Source: Pseudomonas crudilactis (GTDB taxonomy: Bacteria > Pseudomonadota > Gammaproteobacteria > Pseudomonadales > Pseudomonadaceae). Taken from it: a DNA stretch of 64,000 nucleotides. Position numbers and translations under genes: made by a program. The stretch's first letter is position 1. Each line of letters opens with the position of its first letter. The notes under the pieces are model-generated. The model was not told where the DNA came from, searched no databases, and saw nothing but the letters and a program-made list of their open reading frames with translations. Positions 53,034-63,484 of this stretch are shown here, in pieces. The stretch lies in NCBI RefSeq assembly GCF_013433315.1, contig NZ_WXVV01000008.1, positions 62,001-126,000 of the forward strand, written 5' to 3'.

Positions 53034-53747
53034 TCATGGGCACCAGTAAATCTCTAACGTAGGTTGCAGAAACGCGCGCACCGGCATGGCGGCGACGTCG
53101 TCGGATGCCAGTGCGGCATTCAGGGTGGTCAGTTTCGATTGACCGGAAATCGACAGAATCTTGTGCTTGGCCGAGGCCAGCAGCGCACGGCTCATGGTCA
53201 GGCGCTGACGCGGCACGCTCGGCGCCAGCATCGGCCAGCAACGGCGCGTGCCATCAGCCTGCAAGGCTTCGGCGAGGTTCGGGCTGTCGGGGAACAGCGA
53301 CGCGGTGTGGCCGTCATCGCCCATGCCCAACACCAGCACGTCAATCGGCGGCAATTCGGCGAGCAAGCGGTCAGCCTGTTCAGCCGCCTGCTCGACGTTG
53401 GCCGCCGCGCTATAAAGGCTGAGGAACTGCGCTTTCGCCGCCGGGCCTTTGAGCAGGTATTGCTTGAGCAGGCCGGCATTGCTGTCGGCGTGTTCAACTG
53501 GCACCCAACGCTCGTCGGCGAGGGTCACGACGACCTTCGACCAGTCCAGTTCCTGCTTGGCCAGGTGCTGGAAAAACGCCACCGGACTACGACCGCCAGA
53601 CACCACCAGCACCGCGTTGCCGCGTGCTGCAATGGCTTCGCTCAATTGCTTGGCGACGTTCAGCGCCAGACCTTCGGCCAACAGCACCGGGCTCTTGAAT
53701 TCGTAAGCGTTCACGCCCGCAGGCAGTTGTACATCAGATATCGCCAT
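53034..53747 (-). CDS. pgl: 6-Phosphogluconolactonase
   Basis: A 237-residue lactonase of the DevB/Pgl type. Typical segments are [34 protein letters not shown] and [19 protein letters not shown]. It hydrolyses 6-phosphogluconolactone to 6-phosphogluconate. Its start overlaps the end of zwf by 14 bases, so translation is probably coupled. Confidence 0.95.
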   Translation of the reverse strand: MAISDVQLPAGVNAYEFKSPVLLAEGLALNVAKQLSEAIAARGNAVLVVSGGRSPVAFFQHLAKQELDWSKVVVTLADERWVPVEHADSNAGLLKQYLLKGPAAKAQFLSLYSAAANVEQAAEQADRLLAELPPIDVLVLGMGDDGHTASLFPDSPNLAEALQADGTRRCWPMLAPSVPRQRLTMSRALLASAKHKILSISGQSKLTTLNAALASDDVAAMPVRAFLQPTLEIYWCP

Positions 53748-55200
53748 ACCACGACCTCCCGTCCCGCGTGATCAATGCAATGGAGCTCATCGGCCCCCAC
53801 GACCCGGCCGCATACGGCTTGGGCGCGTCACCGGATTTTTTCCACCCGGCGATCAGCTGGTCACACCATTTCCACGCGGCTTCGATTTCATCTTTACGGA
53901 CAAACAGGTTCTGATTGCCGTTCATCACTTCCAGCAACAACCGCTCGTAGGCATCGGGAATCCGCGCGCTACGCCAGGTGTCAGAGAAATTCAGTTGCAG
54001 CGGGCCGCTGCGCAGTTGCATGCCTTTGTCCAGGCCCTGCTCTTTGGTCATCACGCGCAAGGAAATGCCTTCGTCCGGTTGCAGGCGGATGATCAGTTTG
54101 TTGCTGATCTGCAAACGCTGCTCAGGGGCAAAGATGTAGTGCGACGGTTCCTTGAAGTGGATGACGATCTGCGACAGTTTCTGCGGCATACGCTTGCCGG
54201 TACGCAGGTAGAACGGCACGCCAGCCCAGCGCCAGTTGCGGATATCGGCACGCAAGGCAACGAAGGTTTCGGTGTCGCTCTGGGTATTGGAATTCGGTTC
54301 TTCGAGGTAACCCGGTACGGATTTGCCTTCGCTGTGGCCGGCGATGTACTGGCCGCGCACGACCTGAGTGGTCAGGCCTTCCGGGCTGATCGGTGCCAGG
54401 GCCTTGAGCACTTTTACTTTCTCGTCACGGATGCTGTCGGCGGACAGGTCGGCCGGCGGGTCCATGGCGATCAGGCAGAGCAGTTGCAACAGGTGATTCT
54501 GGATCATGTCGCGCAGCTGGCCGGCCTTGTCGAAGTAACCCCAGCGACCTTCGATGCCAACCTTCTCGGCCACGGTGATTTCCACGTGGGAGATGTAATT
54601 CTGGTTCCACTGGGTTTCGAACAGGCTGTTGGCGAAACGCAGGGCGATCAGGTTCTGAACGGTTTCTTTGCCCAGGTAGTGGTCGATGCGGTAGGTGCGG
54701 TTCTCCGGGAAGAACTGCGCCACGGCGTCGTTGACCTTGCGCGACGACTCGAGGTCGGAGCCGATTGGTTTTTCCAGCACCACGCGGGTGTTTTCTGCCA
54801 GGCCGACTTTCGCCAGGTTCTCGCAGATCGCGCCATACACCGCCGCCGGCGTGGCGAAGTAGGCAATCATGCGTTGCGTGCTGCCGGCCAGTTCGGCCAG
54901 CGCTACATAATCTTCGGATTTGAGGAAGTCGACGTGCAGGTAGGTCAGGCGTGCGAGAAAACGCTCGGCGACGGCCTCGTTCAGCTCTTTGCCCACATAG
55001 CGACGCAGTTCGGCGGCGATGAACGCCATGTGCTGCTGCTCGGTGCCGTCTTCACGGGCCAGCGCGATGATCCGCGTGTCTTCGTGCAACAGGTCGGCGC
55101 CATCGAGGTGATAAAGGGCAGGAAACAGCTTGCGCAGGGCCAGATCGCCAAGCGCGCCGAACAAGGCAAAGGTGCACGGTTCAACCGTAATCGAAGGCAT
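53734..55200 (-). CDS. zwf: Glucose-6-phosphate dehydrogenase
   Basis: A 488-residue dehydrogenase. The N-terminal Rossmann signature is [20 protein letters not shown], the active site [13 protein letters not shown] holds the catalytic His/Lys/Glu region, and [16 protein letters not shown] lies in the substrate-binding domain. It oxidises glucose-6-phosphate with NAD(P)+, entering the Entner-Doudoroff pathway. The leader contains AAGAACAA (possible Crc/Hfq site), and a HexR-type inverted repeat lies upstream. It heads the zwf-pgl-eda operon. Confidence 0.96.
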   Translation of the reverse strand: MPSITVEPCTFALFGALGDLALRKLFPALYHLDGADLLHEDTRIIALAREDGTEQQHMAFIAAELRRYVGKELNEAVAERFLARLTYLHVDFLKSEDYVALAELAGSTQRMIAYFATPAAVYGAICENLAKVGLAENTRVVLEKPIGSDLESSRKVNDAVAQFFPENRTYRIDHYLGKETVQNLIALRFANSLFETQWNQNYISHVEITVAEKVGIEGRWGYFDKAGQLRDMIQNHLLQLLCLIAMDPPADLSADSIRDEKVKVLKALAPISPEGLTTQVVRGQYIAGHSEGKSVPGYLEEPNSNTQSDTETFVALRADIRNWRWAGVPFYLRTGKRMPQKLSQIVIHFKEPSHYIFAPEQRLQISNKLIIRLQPDEGISLRVMTKEQGLDKGMQLRSGPLQLNFSDTWRSARIPDAYERLLLEVMNGNQNLFVRKDEIEAAWKWCDQLIAGWKKSGDAPKPYAAGSWGPMSSIALITRDGRSWYGDI

Positions 55201-55205
55201 GATGT

Positions 55206-55213
55206 TTGTTCTT
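55206..55213 (-). promoter_or_regulatory. Candidate Crc/Hfq motif of zwf
   Basis: The minus strand reads AAGAACAA 6 bases upstream of the zwf ATG. It fits AAnAAnAA. Confidence 0.4.
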
Positions 55214-55260
55214 TTATCAAGTTAAGCTACAAATACCTTTTTTCAAGGCATCACTCAAGG

Positions 55261-55289
55261 GAAAATGTAGTAATAACCACAACATTTTC
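55261..55289. promoter_or_regulatory. Candidate HexR operator between zwf and hexR
   Basis: GAAAATGT and ACATTTTC form a perfect 8-base inverted repeat around a 13-base centre; nested within it TGTAGT...CCACA resembles the TTGT-N7/8-ACAA half-sites known for HexR. Confidence 0.6.
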
Positions 55290-55417
55290 GCAAAATACAG
55301 ATTCCGAGTGGTGGTCAGTCGGAGCCATCAGTAGGATAGGCCACCGTTACGGGCCATATCAAAGGCCCAATTTGCATAGCCCGGCGCACCTTTGCGCAGG
55401 TGAATTAGGAATTCCAT

Positions 55418-56287
55418 ATGGACCGCGTGCGAAATTTACTGGAACAGATCCAGAGTCGCCTTGAAGACCTGAACAAGGCCGAACGCAAAGTCGCCGAGGT
55501 GATCCTGCTCAACCCGCAGCAGGCCACCCGCTTCAGCATCGCCGCCCTCGCCCAGGCGGCCTCGGTGAGCGAACCGACGGTCAACCGTTTCTGCCGTTCG
55601 TTCGGTGTCAGCGGCTATCCCGAACTCAAACTGCAACTGGCGCAGAGCCTGGCCAGCGGCGCGGCGTACGTCAGCCGCGCGGTCGAGGCCGATGACAATC
55701 CCGAGGCGTACACGCAGAAGATTTTCGGCAGCGCCATTGCGTCGCTGGACAGCGCTTGCCAGGCGCTCGATCCGAACCTGATCAGCCGCGCCGTCGACCT
55801 GTTGATCCAGGCGCGGCAGATTCACTTCTTCGGCCTCGGGGCTTCGGCGCCGGTGGCTCTGGATGCGCAGCACAAGTTCTTCCGCTTCAACCTTGCCGTT
55901 ACCGCGCACGCCGATGTGCTGATGCAGCGGATGATTGCGTCGGTGGCGCACACCGGTGAGTTGTTCGTGATCATTTCCTACACCGGCCGCACTCGTGAGC
56001 TGGTCGAAGTGGCGCGCATTGCTCGCGAGAACGGTGCTTCGGTGTTGGGTTTGACGGCGGAGAATTCGCCGCTGGCCAAGGCGAGTACGCTGAGCCTGAA
56101 CATTCCGTTGCCGGAAGACACCGACATTTATATGCCGATGACTTCGCGGATCATTCAGTTGACGGTGCTGGATGTGCTGGCGACGGGAATGACGTTGCGT
56201 CGTGGCGTGGACTTCCAGCCGCATTTGCGCAAGATCAAAGAGAGCTTGAATGCCAGCCGGTATCCGGTTGGGGATGAATTCAACTAA
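55418..56287 (+). CDS. hexR: HexR, RpiR-family repressor of glucose metabolism
   Basis: A 289-residue RpiR regulator: an N-terminal HTH_6 domain ([25 protein letters not shown]) and a C-terminal SIS sugar-phosphate isomerase domain ([21 protein letters not shown] and [17 protein letters not shown]). It senses KDPG and represses zwf, edd and related genes. An AGGAATTC ribosome site precedes the ATG. It is divergent from zwf with the inverted repeat at 55261-55289 between them. Confidence 0.95.
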   Translation: MDRVRNLLEQIQSRLEDLNKAERKVAEVILLNPQQATRFSIAALAQAASVSEPTVNRFCRSFGVSGYPELKLQLAQSLASGAAYVSRAVEADDNPEAYTQKIFGSAIASLDSACQALDPNLISRAVDLLIQARQIHFFGLGASAPVALDAQHKFFRFNLAVTAHADVLMQRMIASVAHTGELFVIISYTGRTRELVEVARIARENGASVLGLTAENSPLAKASTLSLNIPLPEDTDIYMPMTSRIIQLTVLDVLATGMTLRRGVDFQPHLRKIKESLNASRYPVGDEFN

Positions 56288-56298
56288 AGATCAGAAGC

Positions 56299-56475
56299 AC
56301 CCTCACCCCAGCCCTCTCCCGAAGGGAGAGGGAGCCGACCGAGGTGTCTTGCGCGGTACATCGACCTGAAACACCGAGTCGATTATGGATTCACCGACAT
56401 TCGTTCAGGTCGGTGAATCTCTCGAATATCCCCGATTCGGTCCCCTCTCCCTCCGGGAGAGGGCTAGGGTGAGGG
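56299..56475. repeat. MITE-like repeat, long subtype
   Basis: CCCTCACCCCAGCCCTCTCCC and GGGAGAGGGCTAGGGTGAGGG ends; centre includes CATCGACCTGAAACACCGAG and GTTCAGGTCGGTGAATC, as in the copy at 20482-20658. Confidence 0.82.
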
Positions 56476-56495
56476 TAGCGGTGTACTTGACACAC

Positions 56496-57350
56496 TCAAG
56501 CCGCCGCCCACGCCTGCAAACTCAAATGCGCCTTCTCCCCCGGCGCCAGATGCAAGCTGTCCGTCCCGCCCGCCGCCGCTTCCACACAGACAAACTCCGA
56601 AATCTCATCCCACGTCACGCCCAACAACGGCCGCGCGCCCGGATGCCAGACCACAGTGTCCGCGCTGTCACCGGTATCGATGCACAACTCGCGTTGCCAA
56701 GCGTGATCTTTCAGCTGCAATTCGCCGTCATGCTGGAACACCCGCTGACAGCCACCATCCACCCGCAGCTCGCCTTCCTGCTGACAAACCTGGCGATTCA
56801 ACTGGTCATAACCCTGCGCCCCTTCGAGCCCAGACAGCGCTATCTCACCGACATCGCCAATACGCCAGTAAGCATGCAAAGCCTGGCTCAACTGGCACGG
56901 CATGTCGTCCTGATGCTCGGTGCTCAGGCGCAGTTCCATGCGTTCGCCCAGATGGGCATGCAGGTCAACTTGCCAGTCGCACAGCTGCAATTGCCAGTGC
57001 AGGCGCACGCCGTCGTCGGCGCTGCTGCTGTCGAGCAACTTCCAGTCGAGCAACCGTGCCCAGCCATGCGACGGCCAGGCGTTTTCGCTCGGATGACGGC
57101 CATACCACGGCCAGCACACCGGCACACCACCGCGAATAGCACCGACATGCGGCCACTTCGCCGCACACCACAACCACGGCTTTTGCCCGCGCGGCTGAAA
57201 GTGCAGCAACTGCGCGCCCTGACGACTGAACACCGCCTGACACAGCGGATGATCGATCACCAACACGTCGCGCATCTGATAGCGCTCCCAGGCGAACACC
57301 GGTTGTTCACGCAGGGATTTGAAGAAGCGTTGCAGCGGATGCTCATGCAT
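56496..57350 (-). CDS. D-hexose-6-phosphate mutarotase (YeaD-like)
   Basis: A 284-residue aldose-1-epimerase-fold protein of the YeaD/apospory-associated type. The AIRGGVPVCWPWYGRHP segment and the SHGWARLLDWKLL segment hold the conserved active-site region; a late GVTWDEISEFVCVEAA strand follows. It interconverts hexose-6-phosphate anomers, supplying the form used by Zwf. It is on the oprB strand, separated by oprB's terminator, and converges on hexR. Confidence 0.88.
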   Translation of the reverse strand: MHEHPLQRFFKSLREQPVFAWERYQMRDVLVIDHPLCQAVFSRQGAQLLHFQPRGQKPWLWCAAKWPHVGAIRGGVPVCWPWYGRHPSENAWPSHGWARLLDWKLLDSSSADDGVRLHWQLQLCDWQVDLHAHLGERMELRLSTEHQDDMPCQLSQALHAYWRIGDVGEIALSGLEGAQGYDQLNRQVCQQEGELRVDGGCQRVFQHDGELQLKDHAWQRELCIDTGDSADTVVWHPGARPLLGVTWDEISEFVCVEAAAGGTDSLHLAPGEKAHLSLQAWAAA

Positions 57351-57394
57351 TTGCCACGATCCTGAACTCGACTTTCACCGGGCGGCGCCAGCCC

Positions 57395-57425
57395 CAAAAA
57401 AAAGCGGACAGCCTTGGCTGTCCGC
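57395..57425 (-). terminator. Terminator of oprB
   Basis: On the minus strand GCGGACAGCC, a short loop and GGCTGTCCGC are followed by TTTTTTTT. Confidence 0.85.
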
Positions 57426-57463
57426 AAATATGCGCACATAGAGAGGAGCTTATCGCAGACGCG

Positions 57464-58813
57464 TCAGAACGTAGACTGAATTTTCAGGCCAGCGACCAAT
57501 GCGTTGTCCACTTCATCCACACCACCCGGGTGAGTGATGTACTGCAGGTTGGGACGTACGGTCAGCCAGTTGGTGACGTGGAAGCCGTAGTTGATCTCGT
57601 AGTTGTATTCGGTTTCACGAATCGGCGAGAACACCGGATTGTCGTAGTCCGAAACACCGTTGGAAGCGTTCAGCAGCTCGGCGTTTTTCTTCACGTCATC
57701 GTTGACGTGGATACGCGCCGCGCCGATACCGACGTCATCCTTCGGACGCGCGTCGAACGGGCCTTTGTAGACAAACATCACCGACTGATAGTTGTCGATG
57801 AAGTTGGTGTCTTTGTCGTGGAACGTGGCGTTGGCCGCGATGTTCAGACCGCGAGAAGCATCACCGTTGTGGCTGGTGAGCTGCTGTTGTGCCACAAACC
57901 AGTAGCCGCTTTTGCTGCTGTGGGTTTTGTACGCGTCGCCAGTGGTGGCGGCGTCAAAACCGTTGACGTCTTCACGAACATCGTCGGCATCGGCCGTGCT
58001 CTTGTAGTAACCGACGCGGTATTCGCCCGGCAGGCTGTTGACCTTCGGCGACCAGACCAACTCCACCGGCAACACAGTACCTTTGGTGCCGCTGCCGCTG
58101 AGTTTGAAGCCGTTGCCGTGTTCCAGCTGCGACGGGTTCTGGTTGTACGCACCGATTTGCGCGTAGAGCTCGTCGTTGATGTTGTACTTCACACGGATCG
58201 CGGCCTGGCTGACCGGCCAGTTGTACCAGATGTTGGTTGCCCAGTTACCCACTTGCGAACCGCAGAACGCCAGGTTCTGGAAGTCGCACGGGAAGGTGTT
58301 GAAGTCTTCGCCTTCGCCGAAGTAACCGGCCTTGACGTCGAGTTTGTTGTCGAAGAACTGGTGCTGAATCCACAACTGGGTCAGACGCACCATGTGGCCA
58401 CGGCCGTAAACTTCTTGCGACGAACTCAAGGTGCCGGCGCGCGGATCGCCAACGCGGTCGTTGGAGATGTTGTAGCCGTTACGGTTGGTCAGCTGGATCT
58501 TCGCCTGGGTGTTATCCCAGCCCCACAGCTTTTGCAGATCGAGTGCCACGCCCAGACCGAACTGGTCAGCGTAACGCGCGGTCTTGTCGTCGTTGTAGCC
58601 ACCGTTCAGGTTGCCACCGACTTCCCCAACGTAGTCGGCCTTGATGTCGATACCCTGCTCGATCAGCTTGGTCCGCTCGCCACCCCAGTCACCGGTCATC
58701 CATTTCGAGTCGGAGCTGAAGGCATCCGCCGCCATGGCGTTACCGGCCAGCACCAATGCCGCCGCAGCTGACATTTGGCAGATCAACCGGGCATTGACGT
58801 GTTTCTTTTTCAT
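57464..58813 (-). CDS. oprB: Carbohydrate-selective porin OprB
   Basis: A 449-residue outer-membrane beta-barrel with a signal peptide (1-28, ending in AMA). The mature start includes DSKWMTGDWGGERTKLIEQG, the family hallmark, and the C-terminus ends in VAGLKIQSTF with terminal Phe, the barrel-assembly signal. It admits glucose and other sugars. The leader carries AATAACAATAA (58827-58840), a likely Crc/Hfq site. It lies downstream of gtsD, with a REPIN in the gap. Confidence 0.94.
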   Translation of the reverse strand: MKKKHVNARLICQMSAAAALVLAGNAMAADAFSSDSKWMTGDWGGERTKLIEQGIDIKADYVGEVGGNLNGGYNDDKTARYADQFGLGVALDLQKLWGWDNTQAKIQLTNRNGYNISNDRVGDPRAGTLSSSQEVYGRGHMVRLTQLWIQHQFFDNKLDVKAGYFGEGEDFNTFPCDFQNLAFCGSQVGNWATNIWYNWPVSQAAIRVKYNINDELYAQIGAYNQNPSQLEHGNGFKLSGSGTKGTVLPVELVWSPKVNSLPGEYRVGYYKSTADADDVREDVNGFDAATTGDAYKTHSSKSGYWFVAQQQLTSHNGDASRGLNIAANATFHDKDTNFIDNYQSVMFVYKGPFDARPKDDVGIGAARIHVNDDVKKNAELLNASNGVSDYDNPVFSPIRETEYNYEINYGFHVTNWLTVRPNLQYITHPGGVDEVDNALVAGLKIQSTF

Positions 58814-58826
58814 CCCTACATCCTCG

Positions 58827-58840
58827 TCTTTATTGTTATT
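58827..58840 (-). promoter_or_regulatory. Candidate Crc/Hfq motif of oprB
   Basis: On the minus strand AATAACAATAAAGA lies just before GAGGATG and the oprB ATG; AAnAAnAAnAA fits exactly. Confidence 0.55.
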
Positions 58841-58904
58841 AACTGTTTTTATCTAACGCGGTTTACATAAATTGCGATGGATTACAGGCAATCCACCGCG
58901 TGCT

Positions 58905-58997
58905 CCTTGTAGGCCTTCGCCTGCTCGCGATAGCGGTTTTACATTCAACATCTCTGTCGACTGATACACCGTCATCGCGAGCAGGCGAAGGCCTACA
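58905..58997. repeat. REPIN, GTAGGCCTTCGCCTGCTCGCGAT variant
   Basis: CCTTGTAGGCCTTCGCCTGC and the inverse arm GCAGGCGAAGGCCTACAC form an inverted pair between gtsD and oprB. The core differs from other REPINs by GGCGAAGGC in place of GGCTCACTC. Confidence 0.85.
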
Positions 58998-59004
58998 CTG
59001 TTCT

Positions 59005-60165
<1,161 letters not shown>

Positions 60166-60167
60166 GA

Positions 60168-61013
60168 TTACCCCTTGACTGCGCCGGCCGTCAGCCCGCG
60201 CACGAAATACTTGCCTGCGACCACATAGACCAGCAGGGTCGGCAGGCCGGCGATCATCGCCGCTGCCATATCAACGTTGTATTCCTTGGCGCCGGTGCTG
60301 GTGTTGACCAGGTTGTTCAGCGCCACCGTGATCGGTTGCGAATCACCGCTGGAGAACACCACACCGAACAGGAAGTCGTTCCAGATCTGAGTGAACTGCC
60401 AGATCAGGCAGACCATGATGATCGGCGTCGACATCGGCAGAATGATGCGGCGGAAAATCGTGAAGAAACCCGCGCCATCCAGGCGTGCGGCTTTCACCAG
60501 CGCATCCGGAATGCTCACGTAGTAATTACGGAAGAACAACGTGGTGAACGCCAGACCGTAAACCACGTGGATAAACACCAGGCCGGTGGTGGTGCTTGCC
60601 AGGCCCATCTTGCCGAGGGTGAACGAGGCTGGCAGCAGCACGGTCTGGAACGGCAGGAAGCAGCCGAACAACAACAGACCGAAGAACAGCTGCGAACCGC
60701 GAAAGCGCCAGAACGACAGCACGTAACCGTTCAACGCACCGATGGCGGTGGAGATGATCACGGCCGGAACGGTGATCTTGATCGAGTTCCAGAAGTAACC
60801 GTCAACCGTGGCCCAGGCCTTGACCCAGCCGATGCCGCTGACCACGGTCGGCCAGCTCAGCAGATTGCCGGTGCTGATGTCTTCCGGGGTCTTGAAGCTG
60901 GTCAGCAACATGACCACCAGCGGCACCAGATAAAGCAGGACGGCGAGGATCAGCACCGCGTAAATCGCGACGCGACTCAGGCTGATAGCAGGTTTGGCAG
61001 CGAGACTAGTCAT
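60168..61013 (-). CDS. gtsC: Glucose ABC transporter permease GtsC
   Basis: A 281-residue inner-membrane permease of the MalG type with six helices. The ABC-permease EAA loop is ALVKAARLDGAGFFTIFRRIILPMS, and the C-terminus YFVRGLTAGAVKG is typical of sugar-permease ends. It starts within the last 8 bases of gtsB and precedes gtsD by 2 bases. Confidence 0.93.
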   Translation of the reverse strand: MTSLAAKPAISLSRVAIYAVLILAVLLYLVPLVVMLLTSFKTPEDISTGNLLSWPTVVSGIGWVKAWATVDGYFWNSIKITVPAVIISTAIGALNGYVLSFWRFRGSQLFFGLLLFGCFLPFQTVLLPASFTLGKMGLASTTTGLVFIHVVYGLAFTTLFFRNYYVSIPDALVKAARLDGAGFFTIFRRIILPMSTPIIMVCLIWQFTQIWNDFLFGVVFSSGDSQPITVALNNLVNTSTGAKEYNVDMAAAMIAGLPTLLVYVVAGKYFVRGLTAGAVKG

Positions 61014-61914
61014 TGCGCTTGGTCCTCAGCTCGGAATACAGGTAGGGCACGATGATCGCGAGGATCGCACCGAGCATCAGAATCGCACTGGCCGAGCCCA
61101 TGCCCATCTGGCCGCGACTGAAGGTGAAGGAATACATGAACATCGCCGGCAGGTCGGAGGAATAACCCGGGCCACCGGCAGTCATCGCCGCGACCAGGTC
61201 GAAGCTCTTGATCGCGATGTGCGCCAGAATCATCACCGCACTGAAGAACACCGGACGCAGGCTTGGCAGCACCACTTTCCAGTAGATCGTCGGCATGCTC
61301 GCGCCATCGATCTGGGCGGCACGGATGATCGATTGATCAACGCCACGCAGGCCAGCAAGGAACATCGCCATGATGAAGCCCGAGGCTTGCCACACAGCAG
61401 CGATCACCAGGCAGTAGACCACGCGATCAGGGTCGATCAGCCAGTCGAGACGGAAGCCTTCCCAGCCCCAGTCACGCAACAATTTGTCCAGGCCCATGCC
61501 TGGGTTGAGCAGCCATTTCCACGCGGTACCGGTGACGATCATCGAGAGCGCCATCGGGTACAGGTAGATGGTGCGGATAAAGCCTTCGCGACGGATGCGC
61601 TGGTCGAGGAACACCGCCAGCAACACGCCAATCACCAAGGTGATGCCGATGAACATGCCGCCGAACACCGCGAGGTTTTTGCTCGCGACCCACCAGCGGT
61701 CGTTGTCGAACAACCGCGCGTATTGCGCCAGACCGGCCCACTTGTAGTTGGGCAGGAACGTCGAGGTGGTGAACGACAGCACGAACGTCCACAGGATGTA
61801 GCCATAGAAGCCCACCAGCACGATGAACATGCTCGGCGCCAGCACCAGTTTGGGTAGCCAGCGTTGCAATGCATCGAACGGCGAGGCCTTGCTGAACACA
61901 GCAACAGAACTCAT
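61006..61914 (-). CDS. gtsB: Glucose ABC transporter permease GtsB
   Basis: A 302-residue permease of the MalF type with about six helices. The EAA loop is IIRAAQIDGASMPTIYWKVVLPSLR. It has no strong ribosome site and follows gtsA by 150 bases containing a REPIN, so its expression may be lower than that of gtsA. Its 3' end overlaps gtsC by 8 bases. Confidence 0.93.
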   Translation of the reverse strand: MSSVAVFSKASPFDALQRWLPKLVLAPSMFIVLVGFYGYILWTFVLSFTTSTFLPNYKWAGLAQYARLFDNDRWWVASKNLAVFGGMFIGITLVIGVLLAVFLDQRIRREGFIRTIYLYPMALSMIVTGTAWKWLLNPGMGLDKLLRDWGWEGFRLDWLIDPDRVVYCLVIAAVWQASGFIMAMFLAGLRGVDQSIIRAAQIDGASMPTIYWKVVLPSLRPVFFSAVMILAHIAIKSFDLVAAMTAGGPGYSSDLPAMFMYSFTFSRGQMGMGSASAILMLGAILAIIVPYLYSELRTKRND

Positions 61915-61960
61915 GGGGAAATCCAGTACGAGAGAAAAGGACTACTTGGGCAACTCGTCC

Positions 61961-62056
61961 CCTTGTAGGAGTGAGCCTGCTCGCGATTGCGGTGTGTCAG
62001 TTGATGAATCTGTTGCCTGACAAACTGCTATCGCGAGCAGGCTCACTCCTACAGGG
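61961..62056. repeat. REPIN, GTAGGAGTGAGCCTGCTCGCGAT type, inside the gts operon
   Basis: CCTTGTAGGAGTGAGCCTGC and its inverse AGGCTCACTCCTACAGG flank a spacer. It lies between gtsA and gtsB on the same transcript. Confidence 0.88.
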
Positions 62057-62064
62057 TCCAAGGA

Positions 62065-63366
62065 TTACTTGGACGACTTGATCGCTGCGCCAAGTTTCTT
62101 GGCGGTGTCGGCCGGGTCGGCTTTCGGGTCGTTGATGTAGTTGGTCACCACATCAAAGAACGCGCCTTGCACGGCCAGCGTGGTCGCCATGTTGTGCGCC
62201 ATGCTTGGTTGCAGGCCGCCAGACTTGGCGTCTGCCAGGAAGTCTTTGGCAGCGGTCTGCGCACAGGAGTCGAAGCCGAGCTTGTCCATGTTGTTCAACA
62301 TGTCGTTGCGCACCGGGATCGAGCCTTTGTTGATGCTGAAGACTTTCTGGAAGTTTTCACCCAGCACGACTTTGGCGATGTCCTGCTGACCGGCCGCAGT
62401 GCCGGCGTCCTTCTGCTTGAACACGGCCAGCGAGTCGATGTTGTAGGTGAACGCCTTGTCGGTGCCCGGGAACGCTACGCACTCGTAGTCCTTGCCAGCG
62501 ACTTTCTTGGCGGCAGTCCATTCGGACTTGGCCCAGTCACCCATGATCTGCATGCCGGCCTTGCCGTTGATGACTTTGGCCGCTTCCAGGTTCCAGTCCT
62601 GGCCTTTGCCATCGGCGTCCATGTAGGTCGCGACTTTCTTCAGCTCGGTCAGCGCCTTGACCATTTCCGGGCCGGTCAGCGCGGCGTTGTCCAGGTCAAC
62701 CAGGGCTTTCTTGTAACCATCGACACCCATGACCGAAAGCACCACGGCTTCGAACACGGTGCTGTCCTGCCAAGGCTGACCGCCGTGAGCCAGCGGAATG
62801 AAGCCCGCAGCTTTCAGCTTGTCGCCAGCGGCGTAGAATTCTTCGAGGGTGGTCGGGTTCTTGGTGATCCCGGCTTTCTTGAACACTTCCGGGTTGATCC
62901 ACAGCCAGTTCACGCGGTGAATGTTCACCGGCACGGCCACGTAATCACCGTCGTACTTCACGGTATCGGAGACTTTCTTGTCGAGCAGGCTGTCCCACTT
63001 TTCCGACTTGGCGACGTCTTTCAGCACGTCGGTGTCGAGCAGGCCAGTGGACGCCCATTCCTGAATGTCCGGGCCTTTGATCTGGGCTACGCCGGGCGGA
63101 TTGCCGGCAACGGCACGGCTTTTCAGCACGGTCATGGCAGTCGCACCGCCACCGCCGGCGACAGCGCCGTCTTTCCAGGTGAAACCGTCTTTTTCGACTT
63201 GCGCCTTGAGCACATCAACGGCGGCTTTTTCGCCACCGGACGTCCACCAGTGCACGACTTCGACCGAACCTTTGGATTCGGCAGCGGAAACACTGAGAGG
63301 CAGAATTGCGAGCGGGAACAGGGAGGCGACAGAAATGACAGTAGCGAGGCGAGAAATCGCATTCAT
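62065..63366 (-). CDS. gtsA: Glucose ABC transporter substrate-binding protein GtsA
   Basis: A 433-residue periplasmic sugar-binding protein with a signal peptide (1-27, ending in VSA). The mature start [19 protein letters not shown] is the extracellular-solute-binding type 1 pattern; [12 protein letters not shown] and [14 protein letters not shown] are characteristic sugar-binder segments. It captures glucose and delivers it to GtsBCD. The ATG at 63366 has an AAAGGT ribosome site within an AACAACAAGAAAGG stretch. Confidence 0.95.
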   Translation of the reverse strand: MNAISRLATVISVASLFPLAILPLSVSAAESKGSVEVVHWWTSGGEKAAVDVLKAQVEKDGFTWKDGAVAGGGGATAMTVLKSRAVAGNPPGVAQIKGPDIQEWASTGLLDTDVLKDVAKSEKWDSLLDKKVSDTVKYDGDYVAVPVNIHRVNWLWINPEVFKKAGITKNPTTLEEFYAAGDKLKAAGFIPLAHGGQPWQDSTVFEAVVLSVMGVDGYKKALVDLDNAALTGPEMVKALTELKKVATYMDADGKGQDWNLEAAKVINGKAGMQIMGDWAKSEWTAAKKVAGKDYECVAFPGTDKAFTYNIDSLAVFKQKDAGTAAGQQDIAKVVLGENFQKVFSINKGSIPVRNDMLNNMDKLGFDSCAQTAAKDFLADAKSGGLQPSMAHNMATTLAVQGAFFDVVTNYINDPKADPADTAKKLGAAIKSSK

Positions 63367-63376
63367 CTGAGATGTA

Positions 63377-63390
63377 CCTTTCTTGTTGTT
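63377..63390 (-). promoter_or_regulatory. Candidate Crc/Hfq motif of gtsA
   Basis: On the minus strand AACAACAAGAAAGG overlaps the ribosome site of gtsA. AAnAAnAAnAA is the form expected for Hfq/Crc repression. Confidence 0.6.
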
Positions 63391-63484
63391 ATGCATGCAA
63401 GTCTGGTGCTTGCGCTGCACAGGAGTTTAAACAGGACGTTTCCCTTCGCAGGTAACGAAGGGACGCGCGAATGTCACCGCATGG

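Noticed and set aside
53995..55464. 489-codon open frame opposite zwf
   Set aside because: Shadow of the zwf reading frame; no motif, and it would run through the zwf-hexR promoter.
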